A stretch of DNA of 47,090 nucleotides from CAWDDA01 sp963813345 (GTDB lineage Bacteria; Acidobacteriota; Blastocatellia; RBC074): NCBI GenBank assembly GCA_963813345.1, contig CAWEYR010000032.1:1-47090 (forward strand), written 5' to 3'. The position numbers and the translations under genes were made by a program. Positions 8,894 through 18,225 of the stretch are shown here, one piece after another (position 1 is the stretch's first letter; the number at the start of each line of letters is the position of its first letter). The notes beneath the pieces were generated by a model. It saw only the letters and a program-made list of their open reading frames with translations, had not been told where the DNA came from and ran no database searches.

Positions 8894-9132
8894 TCACTTG
8901 ACCACCGTGAGGAGCGGTTTCCCTTTTTCGACGACATATGTTGCGAGCTCCGCCCCGTTTCCGCTGCCAACGTTCTTTGCGGTATGGATCACTCCGGCCG
9001 GACGAACAAAACGTCGCCGGGCTTGACAGTCACTGTCTTGTCACCGATCTGATACTCCAGTGTGCCTTCGAGGACATAAATAATCTCTTCGCCCGGATGC
9101 GTGTGCCTGGGGAAACCCTTCACCGGTGGCAT
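8894..9132 (-). CDS. Small single-domain cupin (frameshifted)
   Basis: About 79 residues form one cupin_2 barrel: RHTHPGEEIIYVLEGTLEYQIGDKTVTVKPGDVLFVRP. After one lost base near 8997 it continues as GVIHTAKNVGSGNGAELATYVVEKGKPLLTVVK. The metal-binding HxH and E residues are present. The ATG at 9132 starts inside what is normally the conserved core, and no signal peptide or N-terminal strand precedes it. It could be a natural mini-cupin or a 5' truncated copy. It follows the S46 peptidase stop (9156) by about 23 bp on the same strand. Confidence 0.6.
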
Positions 9133-9155
9133 CCACCGGGGTTTCTCCGCTCTCC

Positions 9156-11352
9156 TTATTGAGAGCCTGCCATGCGTCGTTCCGGCGCTACGAGCTCGTC
9201 GACGATCCAGCCCGCGCGGTGCACCTCGCGCGCGATCGTGAGGGCAAAGCGAATGTCTGTGCTGAGCGCCCTCCCGGCCGCTCCGCTGTAGGCCCAATCG
9301 CTCGCCATCCCCTCCTCGTTGGAGTCAAAGATGAGGCCAACGATAGCGAGTTTTCCGTTGAGCGTGGCACTTCCCGAGTTGCCGCCTGTGATGTCGTTAG
9401 TCGTGACGAAATTGACCGGCAGGTTGCCGTACTTTGCGGTGAAGGTGGCCTCGCCAAGCTTCTTGCGCCATTCGAGGAGGGCCGGCGGCATGGCGAACTC
9501 ACCTTGATTATTCTTCGCGCGTGACAGTGCGAACATGTCAGCGAATTTCGTCGTGAAGCGTACCGGTTTTCCAGCTGCATTCCGGTAACCGGCCACGGTG
9601 CCATAGGTCACGCGCAGGGTGAAGTTTGCGTCAGGGTACAAGGTCTGTCCCTTCCATAATGCGAGCCCGCGTGCGAACTTCGCGCGGTGCTGGGCGAGCG
9701 TCTCGTTGAGCACGCGAATGCGAGCGCGTTGCTCCCGTAACGTTGGCAGCAGATTCCGCGCGAAGACGACGGCTGGATCGGTAGACGATTCGATCGTTGC
9801 CACCGGCGCCTCGATGAGCGCCTTTGCGCGCTTCGAGCGTTGTGAGCTTCGATCCACGCAGGAGATTTCGTGCCAGCGTTCGTGCATCCTTCGGGCCGGT
9901 GGCCTGACCCTGCAAAGTCTTCACTGCAGGAATTCCCGGAGGCGAAAGCGCGAGCGCCTTTTCCAATCCGAGCGTAAGAACATCTTCTTCGAGCTCGGGA
10001 ATCACCGGCTCTTCGTCGAGGAGCGAGCGGCGCAAGTCGGGCCAGTTTCGCTCCTGGAACTGCGGCTCGCGGTCGCGATCGGAGGCCTTGGCCCGCTCGA
10101 TCGCGAACTCATAGAGGCCGGCGGCGTAGCCCACCGCCGACGCTTTCTCAATCCACGCAATGGCCGAGTCGAGATCGGCGTTCGCCTCAACATCCGTGGC
10201 GTAGAGACGCGTGTGATCCTCGAAGAGCGTGGAATACTCTCGCTTCAACTCAGGCTTACTCTGAACAAACGTCATGAACTGTCGCTCGCGCGCCTGTTGC
10301 TGCGCGACGATATCACTCGACTTCAGCGCTGCCAGCACGTCCTTCGAGTACTTGAGAGAGTTCGACAGGCTAAAAATTTGCTCCTGCAACAGCACCTGAT
10401 AGTCAGGCTTCATGGCCGCGTACTTGCGCAGCAACGCTAGTTCGGTTTCGAGCTCACTAATCTGGCTCGGCATGCCGTTCTTAAGGTTATAAACGGCCGA
10501 GTTGCTTATTCGGTACCGATTCGTATTCCCCGGGTTGCCCGAAACGAGCGTCAACTCGCCCTCTTTCACTCCTTGCAAGCTCACGCGCAAGTAATGCGCT
10601 GGCTGATAGGGCACGTGTGCGGTGTTGTACTCACCGTGGGAGCCATCCTTCCCAACATATGCCCGCATGATGGAAATGTCCGACACGTACCTTGGAAACC
10701 GGAAGTTCATCTCATCGCCACCAAAGTAGCCAAGCTGTTTCTCGGGCGCGTAGACAAGGCGCACGTCGTTGAAATCCTCGTAGATGATGAGCTGGGACCA
10801 GGCACCGCTGTTGAAGTCGACGACATCACAGGTGAAGTTGGCGCCCTTCTCCTGCTTGCACGCGCGCTCGAGGTCGGACCGCTTCGCCTGCCGTACCTGT
10901 TGAATCTCGGCGATCGACATCCCTGGCTTGACATCGGCGTTCAGCTCCGCGGTCACGTCTCGAGTGCTACGCTCGATTTGCATACGGAACCCTTTGCAGG
11001 CTAGTTCCTCGGCAGGAGCCTTCGCCGTGAACCCTTGCTCGATCAGATTGTCTGCTTTGCCCTTGTTCTGCTCGGCCAGCGTCGACGTTCGGATGCAATC
11101 GAGAGCTACATGGTGATTCGTCAAGACCAGACCGTTCGCTGATGCGAAAGTGCCAGTGCCGCCGCCTCCACTAGTGACGATGCGTACCGGAGCAAACCGC
11201 AGCCGCTGAACTTCGGCTGGCGTCAGCCGAACGCCGTGCTTCTGAGCGATCGTGTCGAGAGGCAGTTGATCGATTCGCCACATGCCTTCGTCGGCGGCCA
11301 GCGTCGCGAGGCCAGTAGCAAACATTAACGCAATGGTCCATCTTATCCACAT
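9156..11352 (-). CDS. S46 family dipeptidyl peptidase, DPP7/DPP11-like (frameshifted)
   Basis: The ATG at 11352 follows CAGGGAG and opens a signal peptide (MWIRWTIALMFATGLATLAA) then DEGMWRIDQLP, the usual mature N-terminus. The catalytic His lies in NGLVLTNHHVALDC (residues 80-81). An extra base near 9824 shifts the frame. The remainder carries FVTTNDITGGNSGSATLNG with the catalytic Ser and GLIFDSNEEGMASDW. The restored length is about 731 residues, normal for S46. The residue after FD, equivalent to position 673 of Porphyromonas gingivalis DPP11, is Ser. Gly there marks DPP7 and Arg or Ser marks acidic-specific DPP11, so an Asp/Glu preference is predicted. It is likely periplasmic, in peptide catabolism. 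Confidence 0.87.
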
Positions 11353-11551
11353 GCCGGTAGCTCCCTGCTTCATTGCGATTGACACGAAGCAATCTAACGA
11401 ATTCGCGATCACCTGCGGCGCGAGTCGTTGATCGTTGAATCTCGTGTGGTTTAGCTCCTCAGTTCCAGTGTTTGGGCCTGGCACAAGCCAATTTTTACGG
11501 GAATGAGCGAAAACAAACTCCCGTTGCATGCCGTTGTAAGCGGCATAGCCC

Positions 11552-11977
11552 TCAGGCACGCTTCTGTGCACGCGCCCGCAGCCTGCGAATCGACCCTACG
11601 TCCCAGATCTCCGTCCTTGCCATCTTCAACCATCGCCGGAGCGGTGTTATCTTGATCTCCGAAGCTTCTCCAAACTGAGTCTGCGCCGCCCTGAACTTCC
11701 CGATCGACTTCAGGACAGGATCACCAAAAGCCTGACCATTCCAGAAGAGCAGTAAAACGCCGCCTTTGGCAGGGACATTGTAGCCAACCACCGGCGTGTC
11801 TCCGAGGAACCACACGGGAGCTCCGTGCCAGACCTTGGATGTGGCATCGGGAAGGGCACGTTCGATCTCTGCGCGCAGTTTTCTACAAACTGACGCCTCG
11901 GCTGCCGGCTGCGCTGCGTCGTACGCAGCGATGGAAACTGGAGTCTCACCATTCTTCGAGGTCTGCTTCCGTTTCAT
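11552..11977 (-). CDS. DUF1801 domain protein (YdhG/CyaY-like fold)
   Basis: The 141-residue product matches the DUF1801 pattern: an N-terminal helix with ETPVSIAAYDAAQP, LRAEIERALPDATSKVWHGAPVWFLGDTPVVGYNV, then GGVLLLFWNGQAFGDPVL and a basic C-terminal helix with IRRLRARAQKRA. The family has no agreed function. The ATG at 11977 is chosen because AAAGGAG sits 8 bases upstream. The frame is intact. It precedes the S46 gene by 200 bp, so co-transcription is uncertain. Confidence 0.78.
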   Translation of the reverse strand: MKRKQTSKNGETPVSIAAYDAAQPAAEASVCRKLRAEIERALPDATSKVWHGAPVWFLGDTPVVGYNVPAKGGVLLLFWNGQAFGDPVLKSIGKFRAAQTQFGEASEIKITPLRRWLKMARTEIWDVGSIRRLRARAQKRA

Positions 11978-12180
11978 GTCCAAGCTCCTTTCGGTGGCGG
12001 CGATTCGCGAAGCGGATGATACGGTTGTAAAGACCGCTTGCCAAACCTTAACTGAACTATTTCGCGCTTCCAAAGACGCCTATGCCGCTCCTGCCGGAGC
12101 TCGATCGATTGCTAGTCAGAACTATAAACATCCGGCTCCTCAGAAACCGCGGCAGTCATAGCCCTGGGCAATTGTAGTCA

Positions 12181-12276
12181 CGGTGTCAGTAGCCCGACTG
12201 TGAGGGAGGGCTTGCGAGGGCTTGTACGACGCTTGTGTGTCGCGAGCCCTCCCTCACGGTCGGGCTACTGACACCG
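12181..12276. repeat. 96-bp near-perfect palindromic repeat (MITE/REP-like)
   Basis: Two 37-bp arms (12181-12217 and 12240-12276) are reverse complements with only about two mismatches around a 22-base loop. The arm core is GTGTCAGTAGCCCGAC followed by GAGGGAGGGCT. A related, more degraded copy lies at 17047-17165, flanking the other end of the cyclase/Rieske block. It has no coding capacity. It occupies the 470-bp gap between the DUF1801 gene and the cyclase gene. Confidence 0.8.
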
Positions 12277-12294
12277 ACCGAGGTGGAGCGCGCG

Positions 12295-12321
12295 TGACAC
12301 TGTTACAGTGGACTAGTGTCA
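12295..12321. promoter_or_regulatory. Nested inverted repeats upstream of the cyclase/Rieske operon (putative operator)
   Basis: CACTGTTACAGTG (12298-12310) is a perfect palindrome with a 3-base centre, and it lies within the wider inverted pair TGACACT (12295-12301) and AGTGTCA (12315-12321). A TTGACA that could be a -35 box follows at 12346-12351, but no good -10 box stands at the usual distance. The position, about 130 bp ahead of the cyclase start, fits an operator. No regulator gene is adjacent. Confidence 0.35.
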
Positions 12322-12449
12322 GTAAGCTTGCGAATGATACTTTAGTTGACATAAACGATTTGTGCATCCAGTTACGGAAGCATTAAGGCCTATGAAATAT
12401 TTGCCTGGGCCCAACGACTACTTCGTCCAAAGACAAGGAGGAATCAGGC

Positions 12450-13415
12450 GTGCGAGCCATCACCAGCTTCATTACTCTCAGTGCAATCACATCAGTGTTC
12501 ATGCTTGGAGGGGGTACGGTTCACGCTCAGTCGTGGCAGCCACCAACTGAATCTGAGCGCTGTCCTTCGAAGTGGGGTACCGGCGATCAGCGAGGTTCCG
12601 GTAATCACATGAAACCGGAAAGTGTCTTGCGCGCTGTGAGGCTGATCAAGTCTGGCGAAGTGATCGAATTGGGGCACGTACTCAGCTCGTCGATGCCGTT
12701 CTTTGGCACGCGTCGCTTCGATGTCCATACCAAGCGCACTTTCATGAATCCGCAGGCGAATCGACGTGGCAGCAACGAAGAGCTCGTCGTCGGCGAAATC
12801 GGTCAGGTGGGCACGCAATTCGACGGCTTCGCGCACCAGACGATCGGTGACAGCATGTACAACTGCTTCAAGGTTGGCGATGTCTCGACCCGCAATGGCT
12901 TTGAAAAGCTGGGCATTGAGAACGTCGGTGCTCTAATTACCCGAGGAGTACTCATTGATATCGCCGGATTGAAAGGGGTAGAGACCCTTCCCGACACTTA
13001 CGAAATCACCGTGCAGGACATCGAACAGGCTCTTGCCAGACAAAAGATGAAGCTGCAGGCGGGCGATGCAATCATATTGCACACGGGATGGGGCAAACTC
13101 TGGGGCAAGGACAATGCACGCTACACCAAAAACTGTCCTGGCATCGGTGTTGCCGCTGCCGAGTGGCTTGCCAGACAAGACCCGATGCTGGTTGGAGCCG
13201 ACAACATCGGGGTCGAAGTCTCTCCCAATCCCGATCCAAAACTCTCCCTGCCCATTCATCAGGTCATGCTGGTTGTGAACGGCATTCACCTGCTCGAAAA
13301 CATGAAGCTGGACCAGCTTGTGGCAAAGCGGATTCAGGAGTTTGCTTTGATCGTGCAGCCATTGAAAATCCAGGGGGGCACAGGCTCTACTGTTGCGCCA
13401 GTAGCTGTTCACTGA
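12450..13415 (+). CDS. Secreted cyclase family protein (kynurenine-formamidase-like fold)
   Basis: The GTG at 12450 is chosen because AAGGAGG lies 8 bases upstream. The 321-residue product has a signal peptide ending GGGTVHAQ, then a cyclase (PF04199-type) domain: GEVIELGHVLSSSMPFFG, the metal-site segment GQVGTQFDGFAH, IENVGALITRGVLIDIAGLKG, LQAGDAIILHTGWG, and GADNIGVEVSPN leading to the late IHQVMLVVNGIHLLENM. Family members are metal-dependent hydrolases or cyclases, including kynurenine formamidase and isatin hydrolase. The usual HxGTHxD reads VGTQFDGFAH, so the first His ligands differ, as in other large secreted members. The Rieske gene pair follows 70 bp downstream, suggesting one operon. 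Confidence 0.82.
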   Translation: MRAITSFITLSAITSVFMLGGGTVHAQSWQPPTESERCPSKWGTGDQRGSGNHMKPESVLRAVRLIKSGEVIELGHVLSSSMPFFGTRRFDVHTKRTFMNPQANRRGSNEELVVGEIGQVGTQFDGFAHQTIGDSMYNCFKVGDVSTRNGFEKLGIENVGALITRGVLIDIAGLKGVETLPDTYEITVQDIEQALARQKMKLQAGDAIILHTGWGKLWGKDNARYTKNCPGIGVAAAEWLARQDPMLVGADNIGVEVSPNPDPKLSLPIHQVMLVVNGIHLLENMKLDQLVAKRIQEFALIVQPLKIQGGTGSTVAPVAVH

Positions 13416-13485
13416 GGCAGTGTCGAGCGTCAAAATCTCAATCTGCGACGCCTCGGCCTGCGCTTGCCAACTCTTCAGGAGGAGT

Positions 13486-15267
13486 ATGACTGTCATATCC
13501 AAACCTGGATCGCATTGGATACACGTCGCGGCCTTGAGCGATGTCCCGATGGGCGAGTCGAAAGCTGTCAAGCTCGACGAAGGGCGCAGCGTCGCTCTGT
13601 TCAACGTCGATGGCCGAATCTATGCGACCGACAACCAATGCCCTCATATGGGTTATCCGTTGACTCGTGGTGCCGTCCGGAACGGCATTCTCACCTGTGA
13701 CTGGCACGGTCGGAGCTTCGATCTCGAGGGCGGAGGGTGTTTCAATTACGAATGCGACGATCTGCAGACCTTCCCCGTTGACGTTCGACAGAATGAAATC
13801 TGGATTCAGCCTGGAGACCCGCAATACAAACGGCGAGATGAACATCTCCGGCTGCTCTGGGAAGGGCTGTTGAGCGAAGATCGCTGGACTATATCCAAGG
13901 CGATTGCCCTCCTGCTCAAGGGAAATGTCCCTGAAGAGGAGATCGTCGAGATGCTGCTTCGGCACGTCGGCCGGCAAATCGCCAGTTCGGAGGACGAGAA
14001 CGGGAATGGCGGTGCGGCCGTGGCCCGGCTGATAAACGGGCTAAAAGTAGGACGGCGATATCAGGACGCCGACCGGCTGATGGTACTCGCGACTTCGGCT
14101 TGCTCGATAGCGGGTAAGGCCGCCGAACGGCTCGAAGTCGTGCCGCTTACCGGGATCGGTGTCGTGGAACGACATCGATCGATGGACGCGGATCTTCTCC
14201 ATGATGGCCAGGCCGGACGCATCGAGCGTTCTCTCTTCACAGCTCATCATCTGCATCATGAGGACAAAATTCTGCCTCTCCTCTATGAATGCGCTGTCGA
14301 ACCGTACTTCATCGGCTTTGCCGATAATCTGTTAGCGCTCGGCTACGTCGCGGAGATCATCGAGACTTTTGGGTGGGAGCGGTCATCGGAACTTGTCTTC
14401 AACCTGAGCGCGAAACTGCTCGGGCGCCGGCGAGGCGAGCCGGAGCGCTTTCGCCGCGACGCCGTCGCCCTCATGACTTCCATAGTCCCGTCCATCGAGG
14501 CGACGAACCCCGCTACGAACCGCGTGATCGAATACAACGAAGATGAGCTCGTCAGCGCATTGCTGAGCGTGAACATTCACAAATCATTTGAAGCTGTGAG
14601 CGCTGCGCTCGAGGCGGGTGTGAAACTGGATCGTCTGATCACGACGCTGGTGCTGCTGGCGGCGGATCGGATGGCCCGGACGCCGGTGAACGTCGACGCC
14701 GGCTGGGAAGTATTGACGACGGAGCTCAACCTTGCTGCGTCGCTGCGCACTGCAGCGCGACACGGCAGCAGTCACGTGGCCGCGAAAGGGCTCTTCCATG
14801 CTGCCTGGCAGATTTTCGCCGACCGCTGGCTCAACATCCCGGCCCGTGCGCTGTCCGCGCCAATCGGCGGTGAACAGCTCGACGTGCCCGACGAAGAGAC
14901 AGGGGTGAGAGTGATTCTTGAATCCATAGCGTCACTCAATGTCCAGGACGTAGGCCGGCTGGTGCTGGAGTATCTGAATGCAGGATACTCCGGGGACCGT
15001 TTGCTCCATGAGATGGGGCGAGTAATGCTCTGGGATGATACCAACACAAAGGTCTTACCCACGCTTCGCACCGTGCTCGAAGAATGGGAGCGTTCGAGCG
15101 GGTCAGACCGCGCGCTCGGCGCCGGACATCCCGCCCGGTACCAGCTTATCGTCGGCCTTGCTCGCTACGCCACGGACATTCGTACGAATAAAGACAGCGG
15201 GTCCGCTACGAACACCGCCATGCGCTTTGCAGAAGGAAAGACGACAGTCGAGGTGTTTGAAGAGTGA
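13486..15267 (+). CDS. Rieske [2Fe-2S] protein with large unrecognised helical C-terminal domain (paralogue 1)
   Basis: The ATG at 13486 follows CAGGAGG. Of 593 residues, the first 110 form a complete Rieske ferredoxin domain with C52-x-H54, 16 residues, then C71-D-W-H74. The remaining region of about 470 residues is strongly helical and matches no family I can name. It has conserved blocks shared with the next gene: KILPLLYECAVEPYF, LVLLAADRMARTP, FHAAWQIFADRWLN and GHPARYQLIVGLARYATD. No signal peptide is seen, so it is likely cytoplasmic. The Rieske cluster would pass electrons to, or regulate, the C-terminal domain. Several conserved His, Glu and Asp residues in that domain leave room for a metal site. 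An oxygenase or another redox enzyme is possible but unproven. Confidence 0.8.
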   Translation: MTVISKPGSHWIHVAALSDVPMGESKAVKLDEGRSVALFNVDGRIYATDNQCPHMGYPLTRGAVRNGILTCDWHGRSFDLEGGGCFNYECDDLQTFPVDVRQNEIWIQPGDPQYKRRDEHLRLLWEGLLSEDRWTISKAIALLLKGNVPEEEIVEMLLRHVGRQIASSEDENGNGGAAVARLINGLKVGRRYQDADRLMVLATSACSIAGKAAERLEVVPLTGIGVVERHRSMDADLLHDGQAGRIERSLFTAHHLHHEDKILPLLYECAVEPYFIGFADNLLALGYVAEIIETFGWERSSELVFNLSAKLLGRRRGEPERFRRDAVALMTSIVPSIEATNPATNRVIEYNEDELVSALLSVNIHKSFEAVSAALEAGVKLDRLITTLVLLAADRMARTPVNVDAGWEVLTTELNLAASLRTAARHGSSHVAAKGLFHAAWQIFADRWLNIPARALSAPIGGEQLDVPDEETGVRVILESIASLNVQDVGRLVLEYLNAGYSGDRLLHEMGRVMLWDDTNTKVLPTLRTVLEEWERSSGSDRALGAGHPARYQLIVGLARYATDIRTNKDSGSATNTAMRFAEGKTTVEVFEE

Positions 15268-15287
15268 AGTGAAACAGGGAGCATTCC

Positions 15288-17039
15288 ATGTCGAACACAC
15301 AATCCAACTTCGTAAAGGTGGCTGAACTTAAGGACGTCTCAGAAGGCACTCCCAAAGCGGTTAAAGTAGACGGACGGAGCATCGCTCTCTTTCAGCACGA
15401 GGGCAACTTCTACGCAACTGACAATCAGTGTCCGCATATGGGGTATCCGTTGACGCGCGGGCGAGTACGGAGTGGCGTCTTGACCTGTGACTGGCATGGG
15501 TGGAGCTATGACATGAAAGGCGGAGGATGTTTCACAGGCGGATGCGATGACCTTGCTACGTTTCCCGTGGAGGTGCGGGATAGTGCAATCTACATCGACG
15601 TACGCAGTGGTGGCTCCAAGCCTAAGGATGCCCACTTTCTCCTGCTAAAAGAAGGACTGTTGAGCGCGGACAACTGGACGCTTTCTAAAGCGATCGCAAT
15701 CATGCTTGCCAGAGGAGTGTCCGAACAAGAGACATTGAAGCGCGTAATGCAGCACATGGGCAGGCACATCGCTACGGAGAGCGGAGCTAACGATGGTGGC
15801 CGCGAGCTTGCCCTGATGGTCAACGGTGTGAAGGTCGCGCGTCACTACGAGCCGGATGACCGCCTGATTCCGCTTATGATGGCGGCGACAGGAGCTTCGG
15901 GGCGAGCAGGTGATCGACCGGCAGTTCAGCCGCTGCCGCCGCCAGTAACGTGGAATAAGCTTGAAGGCTGGATCCGCGTCTTTTCATTCGACAAGACCTG
16001 GGAAGGCATCGAGAAGTGCCTGATCACTGCACGCCGGCTGGGTGGACACGACGAGAAGATCGTTCCGCTGCTTTATGAATGCGCAGTCGAACCGTATTTT
16101 CTCGGTCACACGATAAACCTGCCGTTTCTCGGGTATCTTGCGGAATTGCTCGAAGAGTTCGGATGGGATCAGACCGAAGAGCTGGTCTGCAATCTCGCAG
16201 CGAAGATACTCGGACGGGATCGCGGTGCGCCGGAAGAGCTTCGTCTCGCGGCGATCAAGATGTTCGAACCCATCAATGCTCTTATCGATGAACTGGCCTC
16301 GACATCGCACTCTGATCAGGCTGTCGCGTACGATGAAGCGGCCTTTGCCAAAGACCTGGTGAGCGGCGATCTGGCTCAGACGTTCGATGCAATCTCGAAT
16401 ATGCTCAGGGCAGGCGTAGAGATCGATCGACTGGCGACGACAATGGTCCTCCTGGCCGCGGACCGCATGGCCCGGACCCCGGCGAACATGAACCCCGGCT
16501 GGGGAAGTCTGAACCACGAGCTGATACTCTCATCCTCGGTTCGAACTGCTCTGCGCTATGGCGGCTACAAAGTAGGGGCCAGGGCGCTCTACCACGCCGC
16601 CTGGCAATTCTTCAGCGATCGCTGGCTCAACATCACGCCCCGTTCCCTCACCGAGCCTCTGATCACTGTCAAATCGGATGCGTCGAACGAAGACACAGCT
16701 CTCCGGGCGGTGCTCGACTCAATCGAGACGGTTCAGGTTGGCGACGTTGGACGTCACACGCGCGAGTATCTGAATGCCGGCTTCTCAGGTGATCGTCTGT
16801 TACTCGAGATGGGGCAGTCCATTCTCAAAGACGACAACGGTTGGAGCCTTGTGCACGCGCTGAGGACTGTGTTTGACGAGTGGAAACGGTGCGAAGGACA
16901 TCCTGCCCGTAACCAGTTGTTGATCGGTCTCGCCCGCTGGGCCACGGATGTGCGCAGGCGCGCGGGCAGTCAATCCGCCGCGCAGACCGCGCAACGATTC
17001 GCGCGCGGCCAGACGGCTGTCGATTTGTATGAGTCGTGA
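15288..17039 (+). CDS. Rieske [2Fe-2S] protein with large unrecognised helical C-terminal domain (paralogue 2)
   Basis: This 583-residue paralogue begins 20 bp after the first one behind CAGGGAG. The Rieske ligands are C48-x-H50 and C67-D-W-H70. The C-terminal region aligns along its full length with the first gene, sharing HDEKIVPLLYECAVEPYFLG, LGYLAELLEEFGW, MVLLAADRMARTP, YHAAWQFFSDRWLN and GHPARNQLLIGLARWATD. The middle part (residues about 190-225, Pro-rich PLPPPVTW) differs most. Both frames are intact, in contrast to many neighbours. A tandem pair retained side by side suggests two subunits of one complex or two related substrates. It is translationally close to its partner and ends the operon. 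Confidence 0.8.
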   Translation: MSNTQSNFVKVAELKDVSEGTPKAVKVDGRSIALFQHEGNFYATDNQCPHMGYPLTRGRVRSGVLTCDWHGWSYDMKGGGCFTGGCDDLATFPVEVRDSAIYIDVRSGGSKPKDAHFLLLKEGLLSADNWTLSKAIAIMLARGVSEQETLKRVMQHMGRHIATESGANDGGRELALMVNGVKVARHYEPDDRLIPLMMAATGASGRAGDRPAVQPLPPPVTWNKLEGWIRVFSFDKTWEGIEKCLITARRLGGHDEKIVPLLYECAVEPYFLGHTINLPFLGYLAELLEEFGWDQTEELVCNLAAKILGRDRGAPEELRLAAIKMFEPINALIDELASTSHSDQAVAYDEAAFAKDLVSGDLAQTFDAISNMLRAGVEIDRLATTMVLLAADRMARTPANMNPGWGSLNHELILSSSVRTALRYGGYKVGARALYHAAWQFFSDRWLNITPRSLTEPLITVKSDASNEDTALRAVLDSIETVQVGDVGRHTREYLNAGFSGDRLLLEMGQSILKDDNGWSLVHALRTVFDEWKRCEGHPARNQLLIGLARWATDVRRRAGSQSAAQTAQRFARGQTAVDLYES

Positions 17040-17046
17040 TTCGGAA

Positions 17047-17165
17047 CGTGTCAGTAGCCCGACCGTCGAGGGAGGGCTCCGGTCGAACTCTATCACCGCA
17101 CGACGGTCGGACGTCGCGTAGACCCTCTGGCCTCGCCCACGGTCTCGGGCTCGTATCTGACAGCC
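17047..17165. repeat. Degraded copy of the 96-bp palindromic repeat
   Basis: The left arm CGTGTCAGTAGCCCGACCG at 17047, followed by GAGGGAGGGCT, matches the arm at 12181. The right arm (about 17131-17165, CCTCGCCCACGGTCTCGGGC then TCTGACA) is an eroded version of the copy at 12240-12276. The spacer is longer. It lies just after the stop of the second Rieske gene, in the 212-bp gap before phzF, which holds no other recognisable element. Confidence 0.6.
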
Positions 17166-17251
17166 GTCGCGTCACGGACGACCTCTCGCTCAATCCGACG
17201 CTTCGAAAGTGCAGACGAAGATGCCGCTCGCGCCATAAGTCGAGTTCGATC

Positions 17252-18138
17252 CTAAAGCGTCATCGTGGCTTCGGCGACCGGCGTTACGTAACCGCCTACC
17301 TCGATCCCCTCTGCGCCTTGTTCGCCGTGCAGCTGAATGTGAAGAAAGCTTCGGCGGCCCATCTTGGTCCCTTGTTCGCTGACAAAGCGCGTGCCCGCAC
17401 TGCCCGGAGCCAACCCGTGGCTTAGCATGTATGCGGCGAGCGGTCCGGTTGCACTACCCGTCGCCGGATCTTCGATGATCCCGTATTCTGGGGCGAACAT
17501 GCGGGAATAAGCTCCGGTCGGCGTCGGCGCGAAGATGAACACAAGCACCGGCCCTGGCATCCCATCCTTGAGCGTCTCCAGGCCCTGAAGATCGAGCCTC
17601 GCCCGATCAACCACTTCCTTATCCTTAACGCCGATAAAAATGGTCGGATTGCCAGCACTCAGAAGCTGAGGGGGGATCTCGAGCAGGTCACTCTGCTCCA
17701 GCCCGAGCGCCTGCGCGCACTGCTCCCTGTCAAAAGTCCTTCCGTAGCTGATCGGAGGAGTGGTGAGCCAGATCAGCGGACGCTCCCCCGGCTCGACGCG
17801 GATAGGCACCGGGCCGACTTTTTCCTCAAGGATGAACCGTTCGGCGTTTCCGGGGATGAAACCCTCATCGAGCAACACGAAGCTCGTGCCGATCGTCGGG
17901 TGACCGGCGAAAGTCAGTTCCCTGGTCGGGGTGAATATACGAACATTGGCCGCGCAGTCCGCACGAGTCGCTGGGCTGACGAAAGTCGTTTCCGAAAGGT
18001 TCATCTCTCGGGCGATCTTCTGCATTGTCGCGTCGTCGAGGCCGGACGAGTCCGGGAAGACGGCCAGGGCGTTACCTTCCAACGGTGCTCTGTAAAAACG
18101 TCCACTACTCGGTAGCGGTATGAGCGAATGCTGTTCAT
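17252..18138 (-). CDS. PhzF family isomerase (frameshifted near the N-terminus)
   Basis: The ATG at 18138 follows AGGAGA and starts MNSIRSYRYRVVDVFTEH, the standard PhzF N-terminus. One base is missing near 18088. The frame then gives LEGNALAVFPD with the active-site Glu of the EGN motif. FAGHPTIGTSFVL and EDPATGSATGPLAAYML, the second half-barrel signature, follow. The restored length is about 295 residues, normal for the family. PhzF of phenazine synthesis isomerises trans-2,3-dihydro-3-hydroxyanthranilate; most homologues outside phenazine clusters have unknown substrates. No phenazine genes are nearby, so a general epimerase-fold role is all that can be claimed. Confidence 0.87.
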
Positions 18139-18225
18139 ATCTCCTCGCAATTTCTTCTGAGCTGCCGAAGTCACTTCGATGAATAGATGCCGCGGTCGGT
18201 CGATTTTAGTGACGGCCCGTTATTC

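Noticed and set aside
9600..9900. Programmed frameshifting as an explanation for split genes
   Set aside because: No slippery heptamer or downstream structure is consistent across the many breaks, and shifts occur in both directions in unrelated genes.
9619..10440. 273-codon open frame on the plus strand
   Set aside because: It is antisense to the S46 peptidase and Arg/Leu/Cys-rich as expected for a shadow frame.
12933..13604. 223-codon minus-strand frame across the cyclase/Rieske junction
   Set aside because: It is antisense to two genes with strong domain evidence and has no start signal.
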